Positions 6,577 to 15,659 of a stretch of DNA of 64,000 nt are shown here, in pieces. Position numbers and translations under genes: made by a program. The notes beneath the pieces were generated by a model, which was not told where the DNA came from, ran no database searches, and worked only from the letters and a program-made list of their open reading frames with translations. Each line of letters opens with the position of its first letter. The stretch's first letter is position 1. The DNA is from Mycobacterium asiaticum (GTDB lineage Bacteria; Actinomycetota; Actinomycetes; Mycobacteriales; Mycobacteriaceae): NCBI RefSeq assembly GCF_001673315.1, contig NZ_LZLQ01000024.1, positions 150,800 to 214,799 of the forward strand, read 5' to 3'.

Positions 6577-8958
6577 TCATCCCGGCGAGCAGCCGATCAC
6601 TCCGTCTGCCTCCAATTCGGCGATCTCCGCGTCGGTTACGCCCAATTCCGCCAGCAGCTCATGGTTATGTTGTCCGAGCAGCGGCGCGGGCTGGGTATGG
6701 AACCGGCAGGGACCGCCGGACATCCGCATGGGCACGGTGCTGAGCCTAGCCGTGCCGCACACCGGATGATCGACCGTCTCGAAAAAGCCACGCGAAAACA
6801 GTTGTGCAATCTCCGTCTGCCGGTGCGGCTGCAGGACCTTGGCCACCGGCACCCCCGCGTCCCAGAGGACCGTGACGATCTGCTCCGCGGTCCGGTCTGC
6901 ACACCACGCGGCCAGGTGTTCGTCAATGCTGTCCTGGTGCGCACGGCGGCCAGCCGCTGTGGTCAATGTCGGATCCACCGCCCACGGAGGTGATCCAAGA
7001 GCGTCACGCAACTGGCCCCACTGCTGGTCGGTTGCCACCGCGATCGCGACCCAACTGTCGAGTCGCCCGAATTCGTCGATCTCGTTGGTGCGGTACAGAT
7101 TCTGCGGAGTCGCGGTAGGCCCGCGATTGCCTGCTCGCTGCAACAGCGCGCCGTACGCGGAGTACTCGATGACCTGCTCCGCCGCGATGTTCAGGGCCGC
7201 GTCGACCATGGCCGCTTCCACCAGCACCCCTTGCCCGGTCCGGCGGCGATGCTCAAGAGCGAGCAGCAGCGCGTTGAGTGCGTGCACCCCCGCGTTGGAA
7301 TCGCCAACGGAGTACGGCTCGAACGGTGTGCGATCGGGGTAGCCGGTCAGCCAGCTCAACCCGGAAGCGGACTCGATGACGTAGGCGAAGGCCGGGTTGT
7401 CACGCCACGGCCCGTCGAGACCGAAGCCAGGCATGCGCAACACCACCGCGTCGGACCGGATGCGCTGTATCGCAGCGAAATCCAGACCGATTGAATCCAG
7501 CACGCGGGGCGTGAAGTTCTCCGCGACCACGTCGCAGGTGGCGATGAGCCGGTGCAGCAACTCGCGCCCGCGCGGGCTCTGCAAGTCCAGCGTGAGACCC
7601 TTCTTGTTGGTGTTGAGGGCGGCGAAGATCGGCGATTTCTCCCACCACTGCTCCTCGGTGGCCGGTATACCGGCGATGAGCCGGGTTCCGTCCGGGCGCC
7701 GGGTGGATTCCACGTGTATCACCTCGGCGCCGAGCATGGCCAGGAAGTGGGTGCAAGACGGTCCGGCCCAGAAGGTCGTCATGTCCAGGACCCGAATACC
7801 CTGCAGCGGCAACTGCTGTGCTGGCCGGTCCGGCGTGCGACGGGCGGGCAATTCGGTGGCCCGGTAGAGGGCGGTATGTTCACCGAGCCGGGGCGGCGGG
7901 CCGGGTTCCTGGAGCTGTGCGGGCTTCATCCGATAGGGATGGCGGGGCTGCTGAAAACCATCCCGGGGATTGCGCATGAATGAGCCGCGCTCCTGAAAGT
8001 GGTCCAGTGCAGCGACATTTGCCCCGTTGGCGACGGGGGCGTTGGGTATCCGGAAGGCGGTGGCCAGCTCGCGGATCTCGTCGGCCGGATTGCCGCGCAC
8101 CCATTCGTAGATTTCATCGGCATGGATATTGGCCTGCTCGGTGATGGTCAACGCCGAGTTCTCGTCGATCCATTCCGGATGCCCCACCATCGCGCACAGG
8201 TCGAACCATTGCTGGGCGGTTCCACACCCGAGGTCCACCAGGCCGTCCTGGGCTGCGGCCACCCCGGGGACGGTGGGCCGTCTGGTGTCCCGCCACGGAC
8301 GTCCGAGCATCTCGAAGTAGGTGACGGGATAGTAAGTGAGGCCGAGGATTTGCGTCTCCAGCATGGACAGGTCGATCAGCTGGCCGCAGTGGAGGTTGCG
8401 TGCGGCGAGCATGGCGGCACTGGTGTAGGCACCCGCCAGATACTCACCGACCTGACCGCCGACGAACACCGGCGCCCGGTCTGCCACGCCGCGTCCCAAC
8501 CCGATGATGCCGCCAGACCAGGCCTGCAGGGTGAATTCGGTTGCCGCGCGGTGCCGCCACGGGCCGTCCAGGCCGAACGGTGTGATCGATGCGACGACGA
8601 GGTGGGGATGGCGGTGCAAGATCCCGTGTGGGGTGAACAACTCAGCCACAGCCGACCCGGCCGACCACACCACGGCGTCCGCGGCGGCCAGCAGTCGGTT
8701 CACCAGCTGGGCATCGTCAGCGTCGGCTGGGTCGACGACGACGCTGTGCTTCGACCCCGCCAGAAAGCTGAACAACGCACCGTCCGCACCGGGAGCCACC
8801 GGTACCCCCGACGCCGTCCAGGTTCGTAGCGAATCGCCCTCTGGTGGTTCGACTTTGATGACTTCCGCACCACCGTCGGCGAGTAGTTTCGTGCAGTACG
8901 CACCCGCGATGCCGGTGGACAGGTCAATGACGGTGTAGCCGGACAGCGGTGGCGCCAC
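6577..8958 (-). CDS. Tandem CaiB/BaiF-type CoA-transferase fusion
   Basis: A 793-residue protein made of two complete class III CoA-transferase domains in a row. Domain 1 starts with SGYTVIDLSTGIAGAYCTKLLADGGAEVIKVEPP, domain 2 near residue 400 with GIRVLDMTTFWAGPSCTHFLAMLGAEVIHVE. Class III enzymes use an aspartate for the acyl-enzyme anhydride; domain 2 keeps it (SVGDSNAG), while the matching site in domain 1 reads VGEYLAG with Glu. Such fusions probably replace the interlocked homodimer. The GTG at 8958 overlaps the TAG of the upstream hydratase by one base (TAGTG), so translation is coupled; a longer reading to 9018 is less likely. Probable role: activating a carboxylic acid by CoA transfer from another CoA ester. 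Confidence 0.88.
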   Translation of the reverse strand: MAPPLSGYTVIDLSTGIAGAYCTKLLADGGAEVIKVEPPEGDSLRTWTASGVPVAPGADGALFSFLAGSKHSVVVDPADADDAQLVNRLLAAADAVVWSAGSAVAELFTPHGILHRHPHLVVASITPFGLDGPWRHRAATEFTLQAWSGGIIGLGRGVADRAPVFVGGQVGEYLAGAYTSAAMLAARNLHCGQLIDLSMLETQILGLTYYPVTYFEMLGRPWRDTRRPTVPGVAAAQDGLVDLGCGTAQQWFDLCAMVGHPEWIDENSALTITEQANIHADEIYEWVRGNPADEIRELATAFRIPNAPVANGANVAALDHFQERGSFMRNPRDGFQQPRHPYRMKPAQLQEPGPPPRLGEHTALYRATELPARRTPDRPAQQLPLQGIRVLDMTTFWAGPSCTHFLAMLGAEVIHVESTRRPDGTRLIAGIPATEEQWWEKSPIFAALNTNKKGLTLDLQSPRGRELLHRLIATCDVVAENFTPRVLDSIGLDFAAIQRIRSDAVVLRMPGFGLDGPWRDNPAFAYVIESASGLSWLTGYPDRTPFEPYSVGDSNAGVHALNALLLALEHRRRTGQGVLVEAAMVDAALNIAAEQVIEYSAYGALLQRAGNRGPTATPQNLYRTNEIDEFGRLDSWVAIAVATDQQWGQLRDALGSPPWAVDPTLTTAAGRRAHQDSIDEHLAAWCADRTAEQIVTVLWDAGVPVAKVLQPHRQTEIAQLFSRGFFETVDHPVCGTARLSTVPMRMSGGPCRFHTQPAPLLGQHNHELLAELGVTDAEIAELEADGVIGCSPG

Positions 8959-9926
8959 TAGGGCTTTTTCTTCCGCTTGGCGTCCTTGGGCGGTCGCGCC
9001 TTCTTGCTCAGACGCCATTCCGGGGGGAACTTGCGGTCGTTATCGTTGACCGCGTCACCAAGACCTCGATCGATGGCGGTGTCGAGGGAGAAGTCGTCCG
9101 CATCCGCCCGCACCGCGCCACCGGCGGACTCGAAGAAGCCGCTGAGCACACTGCCCATGTACTCACCCTGGAACTGTTTCATGATTTCGAAGAACGTCTT
9201 CTGCATGAAAACCGTGTCAGTAGGGCGATTACGGGCACAAGCCAGTGCATACTTCGCCACCTCGGCTTCGAGTTTCGCTCGGGGCACCACGCTGTTGAGG
9301 AAATTGCAGTCATACATCTCGGCAGCGGTGAATGCCCGCCCGGTGTAGACCATTTCCTGGAATTTGCGGATACCCATAGTCTGCGCCCACCACCACATTC
9401 GTGGTCCCCACCCGTAGTAGCGAAACGACGGATGACCAAAGAGGGCGTCGTCGCTGGCGATCACCAGGTCGGCGTCCGCCGCTTGGTAGAAGTGCCACCC
9501 GTAGCAGTAACCCTTGACCTCCAAGATGCTGATCTTCTTGAAATCCTGCAGGCCGCGGATGCCCGAATTGGGGTTGGCATACCACTGCCCAACCGATGCC
9601 CCATGGCGGAAGGATCCCTTTGGCGGGTAGGTTATTTCGTCGGGGCCGACGCGAAATTCGGCGAGCAGCGGGCCTGGGTCGGGAGAATCTTTGGCCCGCA
9701 TGAACTCTTCGAGGTCCGCGCCTGATCCCAGGTTGTCGCCTGCACCGCGGATCACCACGACCTTGACCTTGTCGTCGAGGCTGGCGCGGTGCAGCAAGTC
9801 GGCGTAGCGCTGCCGTGCAGCGATCGTCGGCGCGTTCAGATACTCCGGGCGGTCGAAGGTGATCGTGGCGATCCGGGTTTTGGCGTCCTGGTCGTAGCGA
9901 ATGATCTTCTCCGCCTTGACGGCCAT
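8958..9926 (-). CDS. Enoyl-CoA hydratase/isomerase family protein
   Basis: A 322-residue crotonase-fold protein. Visible are the oxyanion-hole segment around GAGDNLGSGADLEEF and the second segment KGYCYGWHFYQAADADLVIASDDALFGHPSF. It is longer than the usual ~260 residues, with an extended C-terminal region ending in a strongly basic tail (RLSKKARPPKDAKRKKKP). The stop is 1 bp inside the start of the CoA-transferase and the start is 3 bp after the M24-like gene, so it is in the same operon. Because typical paired glutamates of hydratases are not obvious, hydrolase or isomerase activity is also possible. Confidence 0.82.
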   Translation of the reverse strand: MAVKAEKIIRYDQDAKTRIATITFDRPEYLNAPTIAARQRYADLLHRASLDDKVKVVVIRGAGDNLGSGADLEEFMRAKDSPDPGPLLAEFRVGPDEITYPPKGSFRHGASVGQWYANPNSGIRGLQDFKKISILEVKGYCYGWHFYQAADADLVIASDDALFGHPSFRYYGWGPRMWWWAQTMGIRKFQEMVYTGRAFTAAEMYDCNFLNSVVPRAKLEAEVAKYALACARNRPTDTVFMQKTFFEIMKQFQGEYMGSVLSGFFESAGGAVRADADDFSLDTAIDRGLGDAVNDNDRKFPPEWRLSKKARPPKDAKRKKKP

Positions 9927-9929
9927 CGG

Positions 9930-11048
9930 TCACCGCCGCCAGAAGGGACTTGCAGTCAACACCTCGGGTCCGTCGGCGGTGATCAAGACCGCTTCGCGTC
10001 CGAAGACCGCCCCGACGCCCGCCTCCCAGACGTAGCCCGTGACGGCAAGGACCATGCCGGGTTCGAGACGCTCGGCACCGGCGGTCCGGGGCAGGCTCGC
10101 GGAGATGACCGGTGGATCGAAGCCCATACCCAGTCCCCGGGCGACCGGCATCGGCGGTGCCGGTTCACCGGCCGCGGCATAGGCGGCCAGCAACTCACCG
10201 GCCCCGGCGTCCGGCTGACAGACGGCTAGCAGCAGGGACCACAAACGCTCCCAACGATCGAATAGCGCTGCGGCACCGGGGACATCGCCTACCGGCCAGG
10301 TACGGCCCACTTCGCCGATGTAACCACCGGCCACGACGCCGGCTGACAGCGCGACCAGATCACCGGCCTGCAGCTGACCTCCGTGGGTAGTGCGTCGCCA
10401 GGGGTGTTCGCGCGAAGTCGCCCACGCTACATCCTGATTGGACGGCGTGCTGACGCCTCCCGCGGCTAGTGCCTCCAGCAGCACGCCGGCTAGCATCTGT
10501 TCGCTTACTCCCGGCCGTAGTTCGGCTAAGGCAGCGGCTAACCCAGACTCGGCCACCGCGATCGATTCCCGCAGCGCGCCGATTTCCGCTTCTGTCTTGA
10601 TACGCCGGGCCGCGCGCATCGCGAGTTCTCCGTCGACAAGCTCGGCAGCGGGGAACGCAGTGGGCAGCAACTGCGCGAAAACCGGTGAGAGCGCGTCGGT
10701 CCCGACGCGGCGGGCGGTGGCCGCACCGTCGATGCGTTGCAGCGCCGCGATGGTGTTCGCCGGATTCCAGGAGATGCCGTACAGGTTCTCGTGCGGAATA
10801 TCCTCGGGCACCCCCTCGTCCCAGGTGCTGAGCAGGTGGATGGCACCCGTCGCGCGGACCAGCACACAGGTGGGGCCGAACGGCCGAGTGCCGGCGACCC
10901 ACAACTGCGGCGCACCGGTGACGTAACGGACGTTTGCCTGCCGTCCCAGCACCAGCACATCCAGGTCGTGCTCGGCCATCTGCGCCAATGCGCGCTCGCG
11001 TCGTCCACCGCGCAGGGCGCGGGCGTCGGCCAGAACCTCAGTTGACAT
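9930..11048 (-). CDS. M24 (aminopeptidase P/creatinase fold) protein lacking metal ligands
   Basis: 372 residues with the two-domain creatinase/prolidase architecture: N-terminal domain (DLDVLVLGRQANVRYVTG) and pita-bread C-terminal domain. The five metal ligands of active M24 enzymes are mostly gone: where the family has D in a [VI]D-x-G and D in SD-x-TRT, this protein has LSAGV and GEVGRT; where GHGIG carries a histidine it has GLGMG; and the first C-terminal Glu is replaced (AVTGYVW). The neighbouring gene at 11038 keeps all of them. So this is likely a non-metal hydrolase or a structural partner. ATG at 11048 overlaps the upstream stop by 11 bp; an ATG at 11057 is also possible. Confidence 0.8.
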   Translation of the reverse strand: MSTEVLADARALRGGRRERALAQMAEHDLDVLVLGRQANVRYVTGAPQLWVAGTRPFGPTCVLVRATGAIHLLSTWDEGVPEDIPHENLYGISWNPANTIAALQRIDGAATARRVGTDALSPVFAQLLPTAFPAAELVDGELAMRAARRIKTEAEIGALRESIAVAESGLAAALAELRPGVSEQMLAGVLLEALAAGGVSTPSNQDVAWATSREHPWRRTTHGGQLQAGDLVALSAGVVAGGYIGEVGRTWPVGDVPGAAALFDRWERLWSLLLAVCQPDAGAGELLAAYAAAGEPAPPMPVARGLGMGFDPPVISASLPRTAGAERLEPGMVLAVTGYVWEAGVGAVFGREAVLITADGPEVLTASPFWRR

Positions 11049-12267
11049 AAGGGTCATAGGGGTAGTCGGTCAAGCGTGTCGAACCTTCCTCGGTGATCAC
11101 CAGGACTTCTTCGCTGCGGTAGCCACCGGTGCCGTCTTCCCACACCACCGGCTCGAGCACCAGCACCATGCCTTGCTGAAGGATGAAGTTCTCGTCGAAC
11201 TGTGCGCCGAGATCCGTTCCTATCATCGGCATTTCGGCGGCGTTGACGCCGATGCCGTGGCCCAGATAGAAGTGCGGCAACCACGGCCGGGTGCCGCCGT
11301 TGGCGTCAATGGCCGCCCGGCCGAGGTCGGCGGCGGTTGCGCCGGCGCGGGCCACACCCAGCACAGCATTCATGATCTCGCGCCACTTCTCGAACTGCGC
11401 CTGTTGTCGCGGCGAGGGGTCCTGTCCGACAATCCAGGTCCGGCCGAAATCCGAGCAGTAACCCTGGTAGGTGATGCTGACGTCGGTCCACAGCACGTCG
11501 CCCTTGGCCAGTTCGCGTTCCGTGCTCAACAGCGGTAACGCCAGGTCTCCGTGGGTGGTCCAGACGCCGTCGGCCTTGGTCTGCGGCATCACCTGCCAGA
11601 TCGGTTCGAGCATGCTGGCCATTGCCCCCAACTCGAAAGCCCGGCGCAGGAAGCGGGCCGACAGGTCGATCTGGCGGATGCCGGGCACAAGTGAGCGGTG
11701 AACTTCGACCATCGCCTCGTCGGTTATCCGGATGGCGGCGCGGATACAGGCCAGTTCATCCGGTGTCTTGATCACTTTGGCGGCGCTGATCACAGCTGCG
11801 GCGTCGGTGGGAACGCCGTTGGGGAACAACGTGTTCCGGGCACGCGACATCGCTCCGGTGAATTCGTCTACCGCCACCGACGATCCGGCCGGCACCAGGT
11901 CGGCCAGTAGTCGGCCGAAATCGTCTACCCCTTCGTCGAATTCGAGGTAGACAGGACCGTGCAGGTGATCGGCCGGCAGGCCCGATTCCTGCGCGGCGCC
12001 CTCACGGAACGGCAGAAACAAATGCGGCCAGGGGTCGTCGGCCAGTACGACGGCCACCGGACGTTCGACGTACGATACCCCGGCATCTCCCAGCGGCCAG
12101 CTCGAACCGGTGGCGTAGACCACAGCATTGTTGCCCAGCAGGACCAGGGCGTCGACCCCGCGCTCGGCCATGGCGGTCCGTAGTCGTGCTCCGGTTTCCC
12201 GGCGCATCCGGGATAGGTCCGGGTGCTCCGGGATGGTCAGCCCCGTCGCGTCGGCAAATATGGTCAC
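11038..12267 (-). CDS. M24 family metallopeptidase/hydrolase (Xaa-Pro aminopeptidase-like)
   Basis: 409 residues with the creatinase/prolidase fold and a full ligand set: Asp in LWTDVSI, Asp in YCSDFGRTW, His in YLGHGIGVN, Glu in LVLEPVVWE and Glu in YRSEEVLVIT. Members cleave X-Pro dipeptides or other C-N bonds such as in creatine, ectoine or related amidines. The GTG at 12267 overlaps the TGA of the amidohydrolase in a GTGA, and upstream sequence in this frame is only a read-through of that gene. Immediately followed by a degenerate paralogue, suggesting a heterodimer. Confidence 0.87.
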   Translation of the reverse strand: MTIFADATGLTIPEHPDLSRMRRETGARLRTAMAERGVDALVLLGNNAVVYATGSSWPLGDAGVSYVERPVAVVLADDPWPHLFLPFREGAAQESGLPADHLHGPVYLEFDEGVDDFGRLLADLVPAGSSVAVDEFTGAMSRARNTLFPNGVPTDAAAVISAAKVIKTPDELACIRAAIRITDEAMVEVHRSLVPGIRQIDLSARFLRRAFELGAMASMLEPIWQVMPQTKADGVWTTHGDLALPLLSTERELAKGDVLWTDVSITYQGYCSDFGRTWIVGQDPSPRQQAQFEKWREIMNAVLGVARAGATAADLGRAAIDANGGTRPWLPHFYLGHGIGVNAAEMPMIGTDLGAQFDENFILQQGMVLVLEPVVWEDGTGGYRSEEVLVITEEGSTRLTDYPYDPYVN

Positions 12268-13430
12268 AGGCCCAGGAATTCGCGGATGTTGCCGCTCACG
12301 ACCCGAGCGGCCCGCTCCGGACCGACCGCGTCCACGACAGCGGCAAGTGACTTCTCGGAGTACCCGTAGGTGCTCTCGTTGTGTGGGTAGTCCGAGGACC
12401 ACATGACCTTGTCGACGCCGATCCGGTCGATCAGCTCCAAGCCCAGTGGGTCGACCATGAACGACGCACTCATGTGGGTGTCCCAGTAGTACCGGACGTC
12501 GTGCTGCAACGGCCGGTTGAACATGTGCTGATAAGAAGCCACGAGGTGCTCGGCATCCTGCAGCGCCCACGGCACCCAGGCGATCCCACCCTCGAACCAG
12601 CCGACCCGCAGACCGGGGTGCTGATCGAGGATGCCACCGAAGATGTACTTGGAGAACGTTTCCCGGAAGCCGTCGATGTTGATCATCATGCCGACCACCA
12701 CGCTGTTGAACTCGCATGGGCTCTTGGGCGGCGTCTCACCGATGTGGTGGGTGACGGGGATGCCCGCGGCCTCGATCTCGTCCCACACGGCGCTCATTGT
12801 CGTGCTTGCGTAGTCGATCGGGTTACCGTCGTCGTCCTTGCCCGGGTTCAGCGGCATCAGAAACGTTTTGAGCCCCAGCGCTTTCAACTCGGCAAGTGTA
12901 TTGCGGGTGCCGACCGGGTCCCACCAGTTGATCAGACCGGCGCCATAGAAGTGGCCGTTGGAGCGTTCCTGGAGTTCCGCGATGTACTCGTTGTAGATGC
13001 GGAAGGTGAGCTCACGGAGTTTCTTGTCCGGGTAGTGGAACAGCGCCAGCACCGCGTTGGGAAATGCCAGTTCTTTGTCCACACCGTCTTCACGCAGTTC
13101 CTGAATCCGGGCGTCGATGTTGGTGCTGGCGGCCCCGGGCAGGTCGTCGTATTGCATCAGCACCGCGCTGAAATCCCCCGGCAGGAACGACTGTCCCTTA
13201 CGGCCGACCTGATACGCGCCGTCCTCATACCAGATGCGCGGGGCCTTGTCCTTCAGGTCTTCGGGGAAGCGCTCGTAGAAGATGTCCGCGGCGAGAGAGA
13301 TGTGGTTGTCGGCGGAGAAGACCTCGGTGCCGGCCGGCAGACCGACATTGCTGCCGATGGCATGCCCACGTCGGTCTTTCGGTGCGCCAAACCCTTTCGG
13401 CGGATACAGAGTGCTGGATGGTGTCGTCAT
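12264..13430 (-). CDS. Amidohydrolase-2 family metal-dependent hydrolase
   Basis: 388 residues with the TIM-barrel pattern of the amidohydrolase-2/ACMSD-like group: SADNHI near residue 40 (metal-binding D-x-H equivalent), VTHHIGE around residue 230, and the late Asp in MWSSDYPHNEST. In mycobacteria this family is often found in steroid and aromatic degradation loci, hydrolysing or decarboxylating ring-fission products. It overlaps the downstream M24 gene by 4 bp (GTGA). The gene starts 36 bp after the P450 stop, in the same direction. Substrate unknown. Confidence 0.85.
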   Translation of the reverse strand: MTTPSSTLYPPKGFGAPKDRRGHAIGSNVGLPAGTEVFSADNHISLAADIFYERFPEDLKDKAPRIWYEDGAYQVGRKGQSFLPGDFSAVLMQYDDLPGAASTNIDARIQELREDGVDKELAFPNAVLALFHYPDKKLRELTFRIYNEYIAELQERSNGHFYGAGLINWWDPVGTRNTLAELKALGLKTFLMPLNPGKDDDGNPIDYASTTMSAVWDEIEAAGIPVTHHIGETPPKSPCEFNSVVVGMMINIDGFRETFSKYIFGGILDQHPGLRVGWFEGGIAWVPWALQDAEHLVASYQHMFNRPLQHDVRYYWDTHMSASFMVDPLGLELIDRIGVDKVMWSSDYPHNESTYGYSEKSLAAVVDAVGPERAARVVSGNIREFLGL

Positions 13431-13466
13431 CGTTGACCTTTCACATACTTCTCGGTGGGCTGAGGC

Positions 13467-14711
13467 TTACCAGGTGACCGGCAACTCGTAGACGCCGTAG
13501 GCGAGGCGATCGTGTTTGAAGGGGATGTCTTGGAGCGGGACGGCCAATTCCAGGGAGGGCACGCGCTGGAACAGCGTGCGGAACACGATCTGCATCTCCG
13601 CGCGGGCCAGTTGCTGTCCTACGCACTGGTGCCTGCCGTAGCCGAAGGCCACATTGCGGTCCGCACCCGAGCGGTGCAGATACAGGCGCTCTGGCTCGGT
13701 GAATGCTTGTGCATCCCAGTTGGCCGGCGCCAGATCGATGATGATGCCTTCGCCCGCGCGGATCACTTCACCGGCGATCACGATGTCTTCCACGGCCACC
13801 CGGCGCTGACCGTTCTGGATGATGCTGAGATAGCGCAACAATTCCTCGACCGCGTTGGCGACGATCTTGGGGTCCTCGGCATCACGGATGGCGGGCACCT
13901 GGTCCGGATTCTCCAGCAGGGCAAGCACTCCGAGCCCGAGCATGTTCGCGGTGGTCTCGTGCCCCGCAATCAGCAAGCCGGTACCGAGCTGGGCTGCTTC
14001 CTTGACGGTGAGTTCCCCGGCCTTGACCCGCTCGGCCAGATCGGAGACCGCGTCCTCGGCCGGATTCTCCATCTTCGTTTCGACCAACTGGCATAGGTAC
14101 TTGTGCAGACTCATCGCGCCTTTGACGGTGTCCTCGCCGGTCGCATAACGGGCCAGCCCGACATTGGCGTGGTGCTGGAACATTTCGGCGTCCTCGTAGG
14201 GCACCCCGAGCAGCTGACTGATCACCAGTGATGGCACCGGCAACGCCAGTGCGGTGACGATATCTGCCGGTTTCGGCCCGGCCAGCATCGCGTCGATGTG
14301 CTCGTCGGTGATCTGCTGAATCGCCGGCCGCAGGCCTTCCACCCGCCGAAAAGTGAACGGCTTGGACAACATCCGGCGGAATCTGGTGTGTTCCTCACCG
14401 TCGGAGGTGAACACCGACCGCGGGCGCTTGTGAACGGTCGACAGCATGCCCTGGTTCCAGTGCGGGAACCCGGGCACCCGGTCGTCGACGCTGACCCGGG
14501 AATCCGAGAACAGCTCGCGGCACTGCTCATAGCCGGTGATGAGCCAGGGCGTGCTGCCGTCCCAGATGCGCACCCGGGACAGCGGTTTGACCTCGGCCAG
14601 GGCCATCACGTCCGGCGGGGGGGCGAACGGGCAGCCGGCCGCGCGTGGCATCGGATATTCCGGGATACCGGTGTCGGTGGTGCTATCCGTGAGTGTGTCG
14701 GACACGTTCAC
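13467..14711 (-). CDS. Cytochrome P450
   Basis: A 414-residue bacterial P450: I-helix LIAGHETTANM, ExxR in VEELLRYLS, heme loop FGYGRHQCVGQQLARAEM and ending in PVTW, all typical of the CYP105/107-like group. The GTG start overlaps the ferredoxin stop by 4 bp (GTGA), so the ferredoxin upstream is its dedicated electron donor. The first 40 residues include PRAAGCPFAPPP, the usual N-terminal proline-rich entry. It oxidises an unknown hydrophobic substrate; the following amidohydrolase and M24 genes suggest a nitrogen-containing or cyclic compound. Confidence 0.93.
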   Translation of the reverse strand: MNVSDTLTDSTTDTGIPEYPMPRAAGCPFAPPPDVMALAEVKPLSRVRIWDGSTPWLITGYEQCRELFSDSRVSVDDRVPGFPHWNQGMLSTVHKRPRSVFTSDGEEHTRFRRMLSKPFTFRRVEGLRPAIQQITDEHIDAMLAGPKPADIVTALALPVPSLVISQLLGVPYEDAEMFQHHANVGLARYATGEDTVKGAMSLHKYLCQLVETKMENPAEDAVSDLAERVKAGELTVKEAAQLGTGLLIAGHETTANMLGLGVLALLENPDQVPAIRDAEDPKIVANAVEELLRYLSIIQNGQRRVAVEDIVIAGEVIRAGEGIIIDLAPANWDAQAFTEPERLYLHRSGADRNVAFGYGRHQCVGQQLARAEMQIVFRTLFQRVPSLELAVPLQDIPFKHDRLAYGVYELPVTW

Positions 14712-14902
14712 TCCTCGATGTGGATCGCCAGCGCCGGGCAGAAGAGGGCCGCTTTGCGGGCCCCCTCGGCCTGGTCGGCGGGTGGGCTCGGGTTGAGCAG
14801 GACGACGACGCCGTCCTCGTCACGCTGGTCGAAAACCTCGGGCGCGTTCATCACACAGTTCCCGGACGAAGCGCAAGTATCTTGATTGACAGTAATTTTC
14901 AT
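14708..14902 (-). CDS. 3Fe-4S ferredoxin
   Basis: A 64-residue acidic ferredoxin with the pattern C-x5-C (CASSGNC, residues 10-16) and a late CP (FCPALAI, near residue 54), three cysteines in all, as in the P450-partner 3Fe-4S ferredoxins such as those next to mycobacterial CYP51 and CYP105 genes. It overlaps the TetR gene before it (ATGA) and the P450 after it (GTGA) by 4 bp each, so all three are one transcript with coupled translation. Confidence 0.93.
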   Translation of the reverse strand: MKITVNQDTCASSGNCVMNAPEVFDQRDEDGVVVLLNPSPPADQAEGARKAALFCPALAIHIEE

Positions 14903-15570
14903 CTAACTGCCTCTTCATCCGCAGCGGTGACGGGTGCCAGCCACAGTCCGACGATCGCATCGATCAGTCCGGTGGCGGCGGCCCGCCAGGACGGCCTGGG
15001 CATCGGGGTGCCCTCTGCCAGCGCCCGTTCCAGATCGGCACAGGTATGCATCAACAGGTTGCGCGCCATGATGTTTCGCTCAAATCGGATATCGACGGGC
15101 AGGTCAGGCAGGCAACGGCTGATCCCGTCGATCACCTGAACCAGAGACGACGAACTCAGCGCGTCCTTTACGACGATGTTCTGGTAGGCGGGATCGGTCA
15201 TCGCCTGGGCGGCGAATCTGGCATACCAGGTGGGATTGCCGAGCGCTTCCAGATGATCGGTCAGCGGCCGGACGAGACAGCCGACCCAATCACGCATTTC
15301 GGCAGCGGCCGGCAACGCGGCCACCATCTGCTCGCGCAAGTGCTCGATGGGGCCCCGATGCTTGTGCTCGATAGCGCGCACCAGGTCGGCTTTGGTGCCG
15401 AAGTGATAGCCCACGGCGGCGTTGTTGCCTTGCCCGGCCGCCTCGCTGACCTGCCGGTTGGACACCGCGAAGACGCCGTGCTCGGCGAACAGCCGCTCGG
15501 CTGCGACCAGGATCGCCTCCTGCGTTGAGCTGGCCCGTTCGCTGCGCACGACCCGGCCGACAGTGGTCAT
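14899..15570 (-). CDS. TetR family transcriptional regulator
   Basis: 223 residues: helix-turn-helix at about residues 15-65 (ILVAAERLFAEHG, then VSNRQVSEAAGQGNNAAVGYHFGTKADLVRAI), followed by a long helical effector domain. First gene of the tetR-ferredoxin-P450 operon. The palindrome TTAAGTCAA-N4-TGATTTAA lies 28 bp upstream of the ATG, and a second copy is upstream of the SDR at 15660-16466, so the protein most likely represses its own operon and the SDR. Ligand unknown. Confidence 0.88.
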   Translation of the reverse strand: MTTVGRVVRSERASSTQEAILVAAERLFAEHGVFAVSNRQVSEAAGQGNNAAVGYHFGTKADLVRAIEHKHRGPIEHLREQMVAALPAAAEMRDWVGCLVRPLTDHLEALGNPTWYARFAAQAMTDPAYQNIVVKDALSSSSLVQVIDGISRCLPDLPVDIRFERNIMARNLLMHTCADLERALAEGTPMPRPSWRAAATGLIDAIVGLWLAPVTAADEEAVR

Positions 15571-15597
15571 ACCGGCCAGTCAACGCTTCGGCGCCGA

Positions 15598-15619
15598 TTA
15601 AGTCAAGCGACTGATTTAA
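15598..15619. promoter_or_regulatory. TetR-type operator, second family, copy A
   Basis: A 22-bp dyad reading TTAAGTCAA, four central bases GCGA, then CTGATTTAA; it lies just upstream of the tetR start at 15570. The outer TTAA and the TCA/TGA triplets are symmetric. Copy B at 16494-16515 differs only in the centre. Assigned to the adjacent TetR by position. Confidence 0.7.
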
Positions 15620-15659
15620 TTCGGCGCGGTCTTCGCCCGATGCGGTCATTACCGTGCGG

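Noticed and set aside
12268..12717. N-terminal extension of the M24 protein
   Set aside because: The extra residues are a read-through of the amidohydrolase in another frame; start placed at GTG 12267.
12381..13436. 351-residue open frame on the plus strand
   Set aside because: Antisense to the amidohydrolase; no recognisable motif.
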